The notes below the pieces were generated by a model. It saw only the letters and a program-made list of their open reading frames with translations, searched no databases and was not told the DNA's origin. DNA of 24,553 bases from an uncultured Collinsella sp. (GTDB lineage: Bacteria; Actinomycetota; Coriobacteriia; Coriobacteriales; Coriobacteriaceae). The stretch is taken from contig CAUHCN010000033.1 in assembly GCA_959604825.1 (NCBI GenBank), positions 1-24,553 on the forward strand. Direction: 5' to 3'. Below, in pieces: positions 8,003-15,940 of this stretch (positions are counted from its first letter, which is position 1; each line of letters starts with the position of its first letter). The position numbers were made by a program, and so were the translations under genes.

Positions 8003-8095
8003 TTGCCCAGGTGCCGCAGATTGCCGTGAAAGAGGAGCGACGCGTACTTGGGTACGCGGGCGACGAATGAGCGGCAAGGTGCGGTGGTTGGGCAA
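8003..8095. other. 93-nt nested stem-loop, candidate structured RNA or repeat 3' of purH
   Basis: Four complementary pairs are nested in correct order: TTGCCCA/TGGGCAA (8003-8009, 8089-8095), CCGCA/TGCGG (8014-8018, 8080-8084), TTGCCG/CGGCAA (8021-8026, 8072-8077) and CGCGTAC/GTACGCG (8041-8047, 8052-8058). The internal loop holds GAAAGAGGAGCGA opposite GGCGACGAATGAG, an asymmetrical purine-rich loop. No T-tract follows. It begins 22 nt past the purH stop on the minus strand. The organisation (helical arms around a purine-rich internal loop) suggests a folded RNA, but I cannot match it to a named family. Confidence 0.6.
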
Positions 8096-8116
8096 GCCGC
8101 AGCGCCACCTCCCTAC

Positions 8117-9724
8117 TTAATGGCGGAAGTGGCGCGCACCCGTGAAAACCATCGCAATATTGTGCTCGTTGCAGGCCTGGATGCTCTCGTCATCGCGCTT
8201 GGAGCCGCCGGGCTGGATGATGCAGGTCACGCCGTGTGCGGCAAGCACGTCGACGTTGTCGCGGAACGGGAAGAACGCGTCGCTTGCGCAGGCAAAGCCG
8301 CCCTTCTCCACGCCCTCGCGCTCGCAGAAGTCCTCGGCGCGCTCGCAGGCAAGCAGCGCAGAGTCAACGCGGTTGGGCTGACCGGGGCCCATGCCAATGC
8401 CGGCCTTGCCCTTGGAGACCAGGATGGCGTTGGACTTGACGCCCTTGCAGACCTTCCAGGCAAACTCGAGCTCGGCCATCTCGGCGTCGGTGGGCTTACG
8501 GTCGGTGGGGAACGTGAAGGTCGCGGGGTCCTCGGTCACGTGGTCGACCTCCTGCACCAGCATGCCGCCGTCGATGGAGCGCAGCTCCACCTTGGCGCCG
8601 TGGTCCACGCCGCCGGTAGCCAGCACGCGCAGGTTGGGGCGCTTGGCCATGCGCTCGAGTGCCTCGGCGGTGTAGCTCGGGGCGATGATGACCTCGACGA
8701 ACTGCTTGTTCTGATCGGCAAAGTGCTCAACCAGCTCAAAGGGAACCTCACGGTTGCAGGCGATGATGCCGCCGAAGGCGCTCTTGGGATCGCAGGCGAA
8801 GGCGCGGTCGTAGGCGGCCGTGATGTCCTCGGCAACGGCGGAACCGCAGGGGTTCTGGTGCTTGAGGATCACGCAAGCCGGCTCGTCGAACTCGCGGACC
8901 AGGTTCCAAGCGGCATCGGCGTCCAGATAGTTGTTGTAGCTGAGCGGCTTGCCCTGGATCTGCTCGGAGCCCACGAGCGGGAACTGAGAGCTCGCGGTGT
9001 TCTCGCAGCCCTCGGCAAAGCGATAGACCGTGGCCTTCTGCTGCGGGTTCTCGCCATAGCGCAGGTCGTCGACCTTTTCCAGCGAGATCTCGAGCTTGGC
9101 AGAGGTGTCCGCCACGTCGCTTGCCTGGGCGGCAAGCCAACGGGAGATAGCCGTGTCGTAGGCGGCGGTAGTCTGGTAGACCTTCACCTGCAGACGGCGA
9201 CGGGTGGAAAGCGTGGTGCAACCGCCGGTCTCGCGCATCTCGGCCAGGACGGCATCGTAGTCGGCCGGATCGGAGATGACGGTAACGCTCGCGGCGTTCT
9301 TGGAGGCGGAACGCAGCATGGAGGGGCCGCCGATGTCGATGTGCTCGATGGCGTCCGCGAAGGTGACCTCGGGGTTGGCGACGGTCTTCTCGAACTCGTA
9401 CAGGTTGACGACGACCAGGTCGATCAGCTTAATGCCGTGCTGAGCCGCCTCCTGCATGTGCTGCTCGGAATCGCGGCGGGCCAGCAGCGCGCCGTGAACC
9501 TTGGGATGCAGGGTCTTAACGCGGCCGTCCATCATCTCGGGATAGCCCGTGAACTCCTCGATGGGGGTTACGGGAACGCCCGCGTCCTCGATGGCACGAG
9601 CCGTGCCGCCCGTAGAGATGATCTCGACGCCAAAGTCATCGACCAGCGTCCGTGCGAAATCGACGACGCCCGTCTTATCGGTAACCGAGATCAACGCGCG
9701 TGCGATCTTCACATCAGATCCCAT
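8117..9724 (-). CDS. purH: Bifunctional AICAR formyltransferase / IMP cyclohydrolase
   Basis: Catalyses the last two steps of de novo purine synthesis in the cytosol: formylation of AICAR with 10-formyl-THF, then ring closure to IMP. The N-terminal cyclohydrolase (MGS-like) domain has ISVTDKTG (12-19), ISTGGTARAIEDAG (36-49), GRVKTLHPKVHG (67-78) and IDIGGPSMLRSA (129-140). The C-terminal transformylase has YGENPQQ, LKHQNPCGSAVAEDI and KSAFGGIIA, and ends in TGARHFRH. At 535 residues it is full length (E. coli is 529). The ATG at 9724 has AGGAGG 6 nt upstream. No other pur gene is adjacent, so it appears to be an isolated pathway gene divergent from the acetyltransferase. The 277-nt divergent gap should hold both promoters, but I see no convincing box or riboswitch in it. 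Confidence 0.98.
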   Translation of the reverse strand: MGSDVKIARALISVTDKTGVVDFARTLVDDFGVEIISTGGTARAIEDAGVPVTPIEEFTGYPEMMDGRVKTLHPKVHGALLARRDSEQHMQEAAQHGIKLIDLVVVNLYEFEKTVANPEVTFADAIEHIDIGGPSMLRSASKNAASVTVISDPADYDAVLAEMRETGGCTTLSTRRRLQVKVYQTTAAYDTAISRWLAAQASDVADTSAKLEISLEKVDDLRYGENPQQKATVYRFAEGCENTASSQFPLVGSEQIQGKPLSYNNYLDADAAWNLVREFDEPACVILKHQNPCGSAVAEDITAAYDRAFACDPKSAFGGIIACNREVPFELVEHFADQNKQFVEVIIAPSYTAEALERMAKRPNLRVLATGGVDHGAKVELRSIDGGMLVQEVDHVTEDPATFTFPTDRKPTDAEMAELEFAWKVCKGVKSNAILVSKGKAGIGMGPGQPNRVDSALLACERAEDFCEREGVEKGGFACASDAFFPFRDNVDVLAAHGVTCIIQPGGSKRDDESIQACNEHNIAMVFTGARHFRH

Positions 9725-10001
9725 GCAGTCCTCCTGTCTGGTACGCCGCCGTGCTCTGTGAGTCGGTGATACGTCGATCTGCAGCGCTCGCGCAGCGGCA
9801 TTGAAAATACTGATTTAATGTAGCGCATCGAGCGCGTCGATGCACCCCGCAACGGTCGCATGTGCAGAAAAAGCTTGCGAGCGGAGGGCATGGGCGCAGC
9901 ACCGGGCGCGGTGAGTTCATGGAACACAGGGGCACCATAATTAGATGCCAATGGCGTGGTAGAACTGTGCTCGATATGCATCCGCAAAAGAAAGAGGCAC
10001 T

Positions 10002-10643
10002 ATGGTCTCGCGGGTTCTCTACCGACCGTTTGACACCGAAGACTTCGACGCCATCGCGCTGATTCTGCAGCAGCTTTGGCATAACAATTCGGATAACGAT
10101 GAGTACAACCGCCTTGAGGCCGCGTGCGACCTTGCCTACTGCCTTTCGTCGTCGACGTTTTCGCAGGTTGCGGTGATTGACGGTCAGGCGCGTGGCATTT
10201 CGCTCGCGCGTGCGGGACAGAGCTCCGGCGCCACCGTTAAGGAACATTGGATGGATACCGAACGCGCGCTGCTATCGCAGATGCGTGAGCTGGAGCCCGA
10301 TGCCTGCGCCGAGTATCTCTCGTTTGTACGCGCAACCATCCGAACCAACAACCGTCTGCTCGAGAGCAGCCCGCTGCCGCACGACAACGAGGTCACGCTG
10401 CTTGCCGTGGATCGCGATGTCCATGGCCTGGGCGTTGGCACGGTTCTGCTCGATGCCGCAGTCTCGCACCTGTCCTCGCTTGGAGCGACGAGGGCGCACC
10501 TGTACACCGACTCCAACTGCTCGTGGAAGTTCTACGAGTTGCACGGCTTTAAGCGCACGGCCACGCACCGCGCCAACCGCGAAGAGCGCCGCCACGCCAT
10601 GCCGCGCGAAAGCTTCCTCTACGAACTCGATCTAACAGCCTAG
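10002..10643 (+). CDS. GNAT-family N-acetyltransferase
   Basis: Cytosolic acetyl-CoA-dependent acetyltransferase of unknown substrate. The C-terminal half holds the GNAT core: LLAVDRDVHGLGVGTVLLD supplies strand 4 and the R/Q-x-x-G-x-G/A pyrophosphate loop (HGLGVG), followed by HLSSLGATRAHLYTD and NCSWKFYELHGFKRT, the usual strand 5 to helix 4 region. The N-terminal 110 residues (FDTEDFDAIALILQQLW) are less conserved and define the substrate. Length is 213, a little longer than a minimal GNAT domain. AGAGG lies 6 nt before ATG. It is transcribed away from purH and followed by repeat-rich DNA. Confidence 0.88.
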   Translation: MVSRVLYRPFDTEDFDAIALILQQLWHNNSDNDEYNRLEAACDLAYCLSSSTFSQVAVIDGQARGISLARAGQSSGATVKEHWMDTERALLSQMRELEPDACAEYLSFVRATIRTNNRLLESSPLPHDNEVTLLAVDRDVHGLGVGTVLLDAAVSHLSSLGATRAHLYTDSNCSWKFYELHGFKRTATHRANREERRHAMPRESFLYELDLTA

Positions 10644-10658
10644 CCCAAGCAGCCACAC

Positions 10659-10730
10659 CTAGTCATTTAAGAACGTCCCCAATGACTGATCCCCAACAAC
10701 TAGTCATTTAAGTCTGTCCCTAATGAGTGG
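10659..10730. repeat. Two tandem REP-like units
   Basis: CTAGTCATTTAAG occurs at 10659-10671 and again at 10700-10712, each followed by a variant of (AAC/TCT)GTCCC(C/T)AATGA(C/G)TG. Within unit 1 AGTCATT pairs with AATGACT. The reverse complement GGGGACGTTCTTA resembles GGGGACGTTCCTTA at 13165-13178, so the same intergenic repeat family is probably present at both sites. Confidence 0.6.
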
Positions 10731-10751
10731 CCTAGGGGTTTGTAGATAGCC

Positions 10752-10981
10752 GTGGTCAAAATACATCAAATATGAGTACTGTTACCTTTTTAGTAGCAGC
10801 GATTCGGGGCATTTTTGATGCTTATAGGCATGACGACCAGCTGCACGAGCTGACGTAACTCCCCAAATGTTCAATAAAATGGGCTCCTAACGAGAAGTAC
10901 TCTCATTAGGAGCCCATTATTATGTGCAAACATATGTGACCAACGCAGCAACAGTACTCATATTTGGCATTTTTTGTCCAC
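10752..10981. repeat. 230-bp element with 32-bp inverted ends (MITE-like)
   Basis: The ends are inverted copies: GTGG(T/A)CAAAA at the outside and a perfect 16-bp core AAATATGAGTACTGTT (10768-10783) matched by AACAGTACTCATATTT (10950-10965). The interior has no ORF. It contains a strong palindrome (10878-10918). Size, inverted ends and lack of coding capacity fit a miniature non-autonomous element. No clear target-site duplication is visible at the ends, so a paired regulatory or promoter element is an alternative. Confidence 0.5.
10878..10918. terminator. Strong palindrome, probable bidirectional terminator
   Basis: A perfect 13-bp pair, AATGGGCTCCTAA (10878-10890) with TTAGGAGCCCATT (10906-10918), plus a GAGA/TCTC pair in the loop. 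It lies between the convergent acetyltransferase and DUF2207 genes. The T-tract is poor (TATTATG), which argues that it may instead be the centre of the MITE-like element. Confidence 0.5.
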
Positions 10982-11094
10982 TGCCCCTTGCGCGAAGGTC
11001 CTCAGCGGAAAGTTTGACCCGTTTCGATGCACAAAAATGGGATGAATCTTCCCTGGCAACCGCCCAGAAAGATCCACCCCAAAGCAAGCGCTCG

Positions 11095-13041
11095 CTAGAA
11101 CGTTCCGCCGCCGCCTCCGCCGACGCCGCCACCGCCGCCACCGGAAAAGCCGCCGCCGCTGCCGCCGCTCGAACTATCGGAACTCGAAGCCAGCTCGCGG
11201 ATGGTCTCGTGGTACACATCGTTGAACGAATCGAGCGGGGACTCGTTGCCGTAGTGATGGTAATACCACCAGTAGCAGGGGTAGTTGTCGTAGAAATCGT
11301 CACTGTTGCGCAGGTCCGCAGGCACGGCCTCGGCCAGCTGTCGCAGCACTTCTTTCGAAACGCCCAGGGCGACGCCCATCACCAGCAGCTTGTTCCACAA
11401 GATCAGGTCGCTGGGGACGGCCTCCTTCAGACGCGTAAAGTCCTCGAGCCAATGCTTGAGCGCCTTGCAGCGAGCCGCCACCTCGGCGCCCTCCGGCGTG
11501 TAACGGCGGAAAGTGCAGCTCAGGGCAAAGCCCACGATCGTGACGGGGATCGAGATCATAGCGGCACCGACATTGGCATCCGCAAAGTCGGTATAGATCA
11601 GAGAGCCCAGAATGCCAAAGACGATGATGATACCGAGAACCAGGCCGGCCACCATCGCGATGGTGCCATCCGATGCGATAAGCTCGCGCGCCTCCAGCTT
11701 GCCCTTAACCGTGCTCTGATAGTCCTCGAGCTTGTCGCCAACAGATGTGGTGCGCTCGCTAGCGTACTCCTCCAGCTCGCTAAACGTGCGCGAACGGACT
11801 CCGTCCTTATCGGGCTTAACGCCAGCAAAGAAGACCTTGAGCACGTCGCGATCGATGCCGTCCTTCTTGGCAGCCTTCCAGGCCTCGTCGGTCACTGTGA
11901 TGCGATACGTCTGCTCCTCTTTTTCGCGACGGAGCAGACCCTTCTTCTTGGTCTCGGTCGCTTCTTCCAGCTTGATCACGCGGTCGTCGGTGAGCTTCAT
12001 AAGTGTGGCGATATATGCCTGATCGGGCACGTCGTTCCAGCTCATGAGAGCTGCAAGCACCGCGGGATGGTCGGCCGAGGGCACATCGCGGAAGTACTCG
12101 TCCTGGAAGAGTGGCTTGGGCTTGGGCCTGCGCAGCTTAAGCATCACGATCACACCGGTATAGGCAACCGCCACGACAACACACACCACGGCAATCGCGC
12201 CGGCAACCGCACGCGCGTGCTCACGGCGAGCGTTGGCCTCGTCGGCCCATTCCTTCTCTTCGCTCAGAATCGTCGACATGCGCTCTTCGCTCGAGGCGGC
12301 GAGCTGCGGCACCCAGTCGTTGGGGAAGGCGATGCGTGCCTCGGCGAATTCTCCCTCATGCACGCAGGGAATGGTATAGGTGACCATGGGCTCGTCCGCA
12401 TCGAGCGACACGTCGCCCGTCAGCGGGCCGTGGCCCCATGCGCGGAAGTTATCGCCCTTGACGGCAGCCGTCCCGGCAGCGGCATTTGCAAAGTAGACTT
12501 CCATCTCGACGTCATCGGAGTCCGCAGACCAGCCGTCACCCACAAATTTCCAGTAGAGCTCGGCGGTATCGGCCCAGTTCATAACCGCACCGGTCATGGA
12601 ATAACTCACGTAGTAGATTGCGCTGTCGCCGCTCTCGTGAGGGCTGAACACCTTAATCTTTACGCCGTCGTCGGACTGCTCCACCGTGTAAACGCCGTCG
12701 TCGCCTTTATTTGCGCTGTCGACCTTGTTAAACGCAGTGTCGTCTTCCTCGACGCTCAGCACATTGACGACCACCGAGCCGCCTTGCTGGTTAGAGCCTG
12801 TATTGATATCCCAATACACGCCGTTAATGTCATCGTCGAAATCGAACTGGCGTCCCTCGACAACGGTCAGCGAGCCATCGGCCTCAACCGTGGCACCGAT
12901 ATAGGTTTGGCTCATGGAGTAGCCGTCGGCGTGCGCGACGGCAGGCAGCAGCAACAACGCAAGCGCGACGAGTGCGCAGACGGAAGCGAACCGCGCAAAC
13001 AGGCGGCGCTGCCGACAGGGCTGGGCAACGGGGGCGTTCAT
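11095..13041 (-). CDS. DUF2207-type predicted membrane protein
   Basis: Secreted or membrane protein of the DUF2207 type; molecular function is not established for the family. The 648-residue product from the ATG at 13041 (AAGGA upstream; an earlier ATG at 13077 would only extend the signal region) starts with RQRR, a hydrophobic signal segment (about 14-36) and an AHA-DG cleavage-like site. An extracytoplasmic beta-rich domain (about 40-260) resembles the family N-terminus, with GSLTVVEGRQFDF and NGVYWDIN. A first membrane span lies near 278-300, a cytoplasmic region with RRPKPKP and a winged-helix-like DDRVIKLEEA segment follows, and then two spans lie near 460-510. The C-terminus ends in a Gly-rich tail with a GGGFSGGGGGGVGGGGGG run, characteristic of the family. 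It is a stand-alone gene. Confidence 0.85.
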   Translation of the reverse strand: MNAPVAQPCRQRRLFARFASVCALVALALLLLPAVAHADGYSMSQTYIGATVEADGSLTVVEGRQFDFDDDINGVYWDINTGSNQQGGSVVVNVLSVEEDDTAFNKVDSANKGDDGVYTVEQSDDGVKIKVFSPHESGDSAIYYVSYSMTGAVMNWADTAELYWKFVGDGWSADSDDVEMEVYFANAAAGTAAVKGDNFRAWGHGPLTGDVSLDADEPMVTYTIPCVHEGEFAEARIAFPNDWVPQLAASSEERMSTILSEEKEWADEANARREHARAVAGAIAVVCVVVAVAYTGVIVMLKLRRPKPKPLFQDEYFRDVPSADHPAVLAALMSWNDVPDQAYIATLMKLTDDRVIKLEEATETKKKGLLRREKEEQTYRITVTDEAWKAAKKDGIDRDVLKVFFAGVKPDKDGVRSRTFSELEEYASERTTSVGDKLEDYQSTVKGKLEARELIASDGTIAMVAGLVLGIIIVFGILGSLIYTDFADANVGAAMISIPVTIVGFALSCTFRRYTPEGAEVAARCKALKHWLEDFTRLKEAVPSDLILWNKLLVMGVALGVSKEVLRQLAEAVPADLRNSDDFYDNYPCYWWYYHHYGNESPLDSFNDVYHETIRELASSSDSSSGGSGGGFSGGGGGGVGGGGGGTF

Positions 13042-13161
13042 AGGCACATCCTTTGTCTGTGGTACCAGTAGCGTCATTGTCCCACGTTTGCGAGTTCATG
13101 TGACGAACATCTAGGTCAGCGGAGCGTCAAAACGGGACAAAAGTCACGCCCGCCGCCGGCA

Positions 13162-13208
13162 CCTGGGGACGTTCCTTATCTGCCGGCAATCTGGGACACT
13201 CCTTGGCA
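13162..13208. repeat. Tandem REP-like units upstream of the DUF2207 gene
   Basis: Two head-to-tail units, CTGGGGACGTTCCTT (13163-13177) and CTGGGACACTCCTTGG (13191-13206), are flanked and separated by GCCGGC palindromes (13155-13160, 13182-13187). The first unit matches, in reverse complement, the GTCCCC-containing repeats at 10659-10730. The surrounding 13042-13550 region otherwise contains only a terminator and a promoter. A 72-codon minus-strand ORF (13144-13362) runs through the repeat and is not convincing as a gene. Confidence 0.5.
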
Positions 13209-13380
13209 TAGCCCGCTCCGGCAATAGATACCACTTCATAGCTCCATCACAGGTGTAGCGGCTTTGTGTGGGCGCGGCATGCGCTGATTGAGCCGCCAGT
13301 TGAGGGGCATAAAGCAGTTGAGCGAAAACGGTTTGCCCCTTTGCCGTCCGCTTGAGGATCATGTCCCCCTTTTCCGCGGA

Positions 13381-13413
13381 AACCCCGGCAGTTGCGAAGA
13401 GCTGCCGGGGTTT
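13381..13413. terminator. Intrinsic terminator without an obvious upstream gene
   Basis: CCCCGGCAG (13383-13391) pairs perfectly with CTGCCGGGG (13402-13410), extended by AAA/TTT flanks and followed on the plus strand by TTTCTGTCGTTT. No recognisable plus-strand gene ends before it; the nearest is the acetyltransferase 2.7 kb away. On the minus strand it would lie in front of the dubious 72-codon ORF. Confidence 0.65.
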
Positions 13414-13537
13414 CTGTCGTTTGAGGGCTAGATTGATTGACGACGATTAAGGCGCCGAGCCGGTGGTCCGGCACGCGCAACGTGTGGCCTCAGCAACTTG
13501 CAGGCCACGGCAGCGTCTCCCCCACCACGCCCCGCGC

Positions 13538-13543
13538 TATACT
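13538..13543 (+). promoter_or_regulatory. Candidate -10 box for a leaderless gluQ-like transcript
   Basis: TATACT ends 7 nt before the ATG at 13551. That is the distance at which transcription would start on or next to the initiation codon. No Shine-Dalgarno-like sequence occurs in the preceding 15 nt, and no good -35 hexamer is visible. Confidence 0.45.
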
Positions 13544-13550
13544 CGTCCGC

Positions 13551-14555
13551 ATGGACATCAACGCACGCAACATAGCAACAACCGCCGCCGACGCGCCAAC
13601 GACGCCGGCCGCTCCCGCGCCCGTCGTGGGGCGCTTCGCCCCGTCGCCCTCGGGCCGCATGCACCTGGGCAACGTGTTCAGCTGCCTGTGCGCGTGGCTT
13701 TCGGCCCGCAGCCAGGGCGGCAGCATCGTGTTGCGCATCGAGGACCTGGACGATCGCTGCAAGCGCCCGGAACTTGCCGCCCAATTGATTGACGACCTAG
13801 CCTGGCTGGGGCTTGAGTGGGACGAAGGCCCCTACTACCAGCACGATCGCCTGGACTTGTACGAGGACGCCCTGCACCAGCTGCAAGACGCCGGCCTCAC
13901 CTATCCCTGCTTTTGCACGCGCGCCGAGCTCCACACCGCAAGCGCGCCGCACGCGAGCGACGGCACGCCCATCTACCGCGGCGCCTGCCGAGGCCTTTCT
14001 GCCGAGGAGGTTGCCCGCCGCAGCATCCTGCGCGCTCCGGCCACGCGTCTGCGTGTGCCCGACGTCGACGACCTCGCCGGCGACGTGATCGAATTCGTGG
14101 ACCGCACGTACGGAGCCCAATGCGAGGCACTCGCCACCGAGTGCGGCGACTTTTTGGTGCGCCGCAGCGACGGCGTGTTTGCCTATCAGCTGGCCGTGGT
14201 GGTCGACGACGCTGCCATGGGCGTCACCGAGATCGTACGCGGATGCGACCTGCTTGGTTCCACGACGCGCCAGATCTATCTGCAACATCTGCTGGGACTG
14301 CCCACACCGCGCTACGCGCACATTCCGCTGCTCATGTCGCCGGACGGCCGCCGCCTTTCCAAGCGCGATTGCGATCTGGACCTGGGCGAGCTCCGCACCC
14401 GCTTTGGCACACCCGAGGCACTGTTGGGATGGCTCGCCGGGCAAACAGGCATCGCGCCGGACACCACGCCGCGTACCGCCGAGCAGCTGGTCGAGCACTT
14501 TAGCTGGGACGTCATCCGCGCGCATCGGGAGAACATCACTGTAACGGTCGAGTAG
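13551..14555 (+). CDS. gluQ: Glutamyl-Q tRNA(Asp) synthetase (GluRS paralogue)
   Basis: Truncated glutamyl-tRNA synthetase paralogue. The family attaches glutamate to the queuosine base at position 34 of tRNA(Asp). The catalytic Rossmann core is visible: GRFAPSPSGRMHLGN (27-41) contains the HIGH-like motif, LRIEDLDD (61-68) follows, and RRLSKRDCDLDL near residue 268 carries the KMSKS-like loop. The GluQ-specific zinc site is present as CFC (120-122), Tyr142 and Cys146 in IYRGACR. FAYQLAVVVDDAAMGVTEIVRG is the family's strand. No anticodon-binding domain follows, as expected for GluQ at 334 residues. The start at 13551 is preferred over an upstream ATG at 13437 because a TATACT lies directly before it and the protein core follows soon after a 25-residue Ala/Pro-rich leader. 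It converges with the phosphoesterase operon, 15 nt apart. Confidence 0.9.
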   Translation: MDINARNIATTAADAPTTPAAPAPVVGRFAPSPSGRMHLGNVFSCLCAWLSARSQGGSIVLRIEDLDDRCKRPELAAQLIDDLAWLGLEWDEGPYYQHDRLDLYEDALHQLQDAGLTYPCFCTRAELHTASAPHASDGTPIYRGACRGLSAEEVARRSILRAPATRLRVPDVDDLAGDVIEFVDRTYGAQCEALATECGDFLVRRSDGVFAYQLAVVVDDAAMGVTEIVRGCDLLGSTTRQIYLQHLLGLPTPRYAHIPLLMSPDGRRLSKRDCDLDLGELRTRFGTPEALLGWLAGQTGIAPDTTPRTAEQLVEHFSWDVIRAHRENITVTVE

Positions 14556-14570
14556 CCAGCCACCCCGCCT

Positions 14571-15296
14571 CTACGCAACATCCCAGGACTGGAGTTCGTC
14601 GCCCAAGCGAACGATGCAGTCGTAGAGCACGGCGTGGCGCTCGGCCGGGTTGGCATCCCGATGGAAATGCCCGTAATACCAGCACTTGTAATCCAAGCGG
14701 TCTTCCAGCTCATCGAAAAATGCCGTAAGCCGATCAACGGCGGGGTAATTCCAGCCGGGTGCCGGATAAAGCGTGGGCGAAAGCATGCGCGTAGAGCAGG
14801 TGTGGGTGACCACGTAGTCGACCTTCCAACCCACGCTGTCGAGCTTTGCCCGCGCCTCCTCAAAGTTGCGCTCGTCCGGCAGTTCCTGCGGCCACCAGCT
14901 GGAATAGGGAATGCGGTATTCTTTGTCCACGCTCGTGGCGCCGCCCATGGTAAAGATCGTTGAGCCGTCGAGCTCAAAAACCTCGCCGCGCGTCAGGCGC
15001 CGTATGGGGGAGGTATCCGACAGACGCTGCGTCAGCCCACCGTGCCACAGCTCCATGGGACGCTCCGCCCAGTGATCGAAACGCTCGTGGTTGCCGTCGA
15101 CGAACAGCACGGTATAGGGGCGCGACTCCAGCCAAGCGATGTCGGCACATTCCTCGGCAGAGAAATCCCAGGGAAAGCCAAAGTCGCCCGCGATAATCAG
15201 ATAGTCGTCGCTCGTCAGGCTATCCCCAAGGTCCCAATCGCGCAGCTTTTGCATGTCGAGGCCGCCATGAATATCGCCCGTCACATAGACTGTCAT
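14571..15296 (-). CDS. Calcineurin-like metallophosphoesterase, third gene of the operon
   Basis: Predicted cytosolic dinuclear-metal phosphoesterase of the calcineurin-like superfamily; substrate unknown. Metal-ligand motifs occur in order: GDIHG (7-11), AGDFGFPW, FVDGNHERFD (GNHE) and a late YYGHFHRD (GHxH). Another MPE-typical His lies in VVTHTCSTR. The 241-residue length is normal. It is a clear paralogue of the first gene of this operon: both share WWPxExPxER, GWKVDYVVTH and RLDYxxW(Y/F)(Y/F)GH(F/Y)H. Its ATG overlaps the preceding stop by four bases (ATGA), so translation is coupled. Confidence 0.88.
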   Translation of the reverse strand: MTVYVTGDIHGGLDMQKLRDWDLGDSLTSDDYLIIAGDFGFPWDFSAEECADIAWLESRPYTVLFVDGNHERFDHWAERPMELWHGGLTQRLSDTSPIRRLTRGEVFELDGSTIFTMGGATSVDKEYRIPYSSWWPQELPDERNFEEARAKLDSVGWKVDYVVTHTCSTRMLSPTLYPAPGWNYPAVDRLTAFFDELEDRLDYKCWYYGHFHRDANPAERHAVLYDCIVRLGDELQSWDVA

Positions 15297-15931
15297 CGGA
15301 TCACCACTTCCCTCTTATAGGTTTCGAGATCGTGCTCGACCTGCTCATCGCCCGTGGCGTTGACCCACCACGGCCACTTAACGCAACACGCCGGCTCGTC
15401 GACCTGCGCAAACCATGACTTGAGCTCCTCCAAGCTCACCGGAGCGTAGCCGCTGGCGTCCACGCCCACGTCATAGCGCAGCAGTCCCTGCCGAAGGTTG
15501 AACTTGTTGTACGCGCCGCCGCAGCTGTGGATATGTCCGTGCAGATGCCAGCCACCGTGCGACATGCCCTGCCAATCGACCATGGGATAGTGGCTCAGCA
15601 CGATTTTTTGACGGTCGATCTTGAGCACGCAAATGGGCGGCTCGACGATAAAAGCATCCGCCACCGCAGGCTGCGTCCAGTCTTTGTCATGGTTGCCGGG
15701 CAGCAGATGGACGCGCTTGTATGCAATGCTTTTGCGCAGCTCGTAGGCATCTTGGACCGTCATCTTAAAGCTGAAGTCACCCAAAATGTAAAGCTCGTCA
15801 TCCGCAGCGACCTTGCTATTAATGCTAGCGACCATGGCGTCGTTCATCTGCCCAACAGTCGACCAAGGCCTGTCGGCGAGCCGCAGCATGTTCTCGTGCC
15901 CAAAGTGGGTATCGCTGGTAAACCAGATCAT
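15293..15931 (-). CDS. Calcineurin-like metallophosphoesterase, middle gene of the operon
   Basis: A 212-residue metallophosphoesterase of a different subgroup from its two neighbours. The motifs are SDTHFGHENML (6-16) in place of GDxHG, LGDFSFKM, LPGNHDKDW, VLSHYPMVDW, and HLHGHIHS near the C-terminal third. SDTHFGH with LPGNHDKD is typical of small bacterial phosphoesterases annotated as YfcE-like or as phage-like phosphoesterases. TAGGAGGTCCCC precedes the ATG at 15931, and that SD overlaps the stop of the first gene, 9 nt upstream. Its own stop overlaps the third gene's start. The substrate cannot be read from sequence. Confidence 0.87.
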   Translation of the reverse strand: MIWFTSDTHFGHENMLRLADRPWSTVGQMNDAMVASINSKVAADDELYILGDFSFKMTVQDAYELRKSIAYKRVHLLPGNHDKDWTQPAVADAFIVEPPICVLKIDRQKIVLSHYPMVDWQGMSHGGWHLHGHIHSCGGAYNKFNLRQGLLRYDVGVDASGYAPVSLEELKSWFAQVDEPACCVKWPWWVNATGDEQVEHDLETYKREVVIR

Positions 15932-15940
15932 GGGGACCTC

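Noticed and set aside
8048..9769. 573-codon open frame opposite purH
   Set aside because: Shadow of purH, which shows every diagnostic motif of the family.
9725..10001. Purine riboswitch or PurR-type operator in front of purH
   Set aside because: I saw no conserved purine aptamer core or palindromic operator in the 277-nt divergent gap.
10924..13071. 715-codon open frame opposite the DUF2207 gene
   Set aside because: Antisense shadow: the DUF2207 reading has a signal peptide, membrane spans and a typical Gly-rich tail, whereas this frame is low-complexity without motifs.
13144..13362. 72-codon minus-strand ORF with an AAAAGGGGG sequence before its ATG
   Set aside because: It reads through the REP-like repeat and ends in low-complexity Arg codons. 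It may be a decayed gene, but nothing confirms coding.
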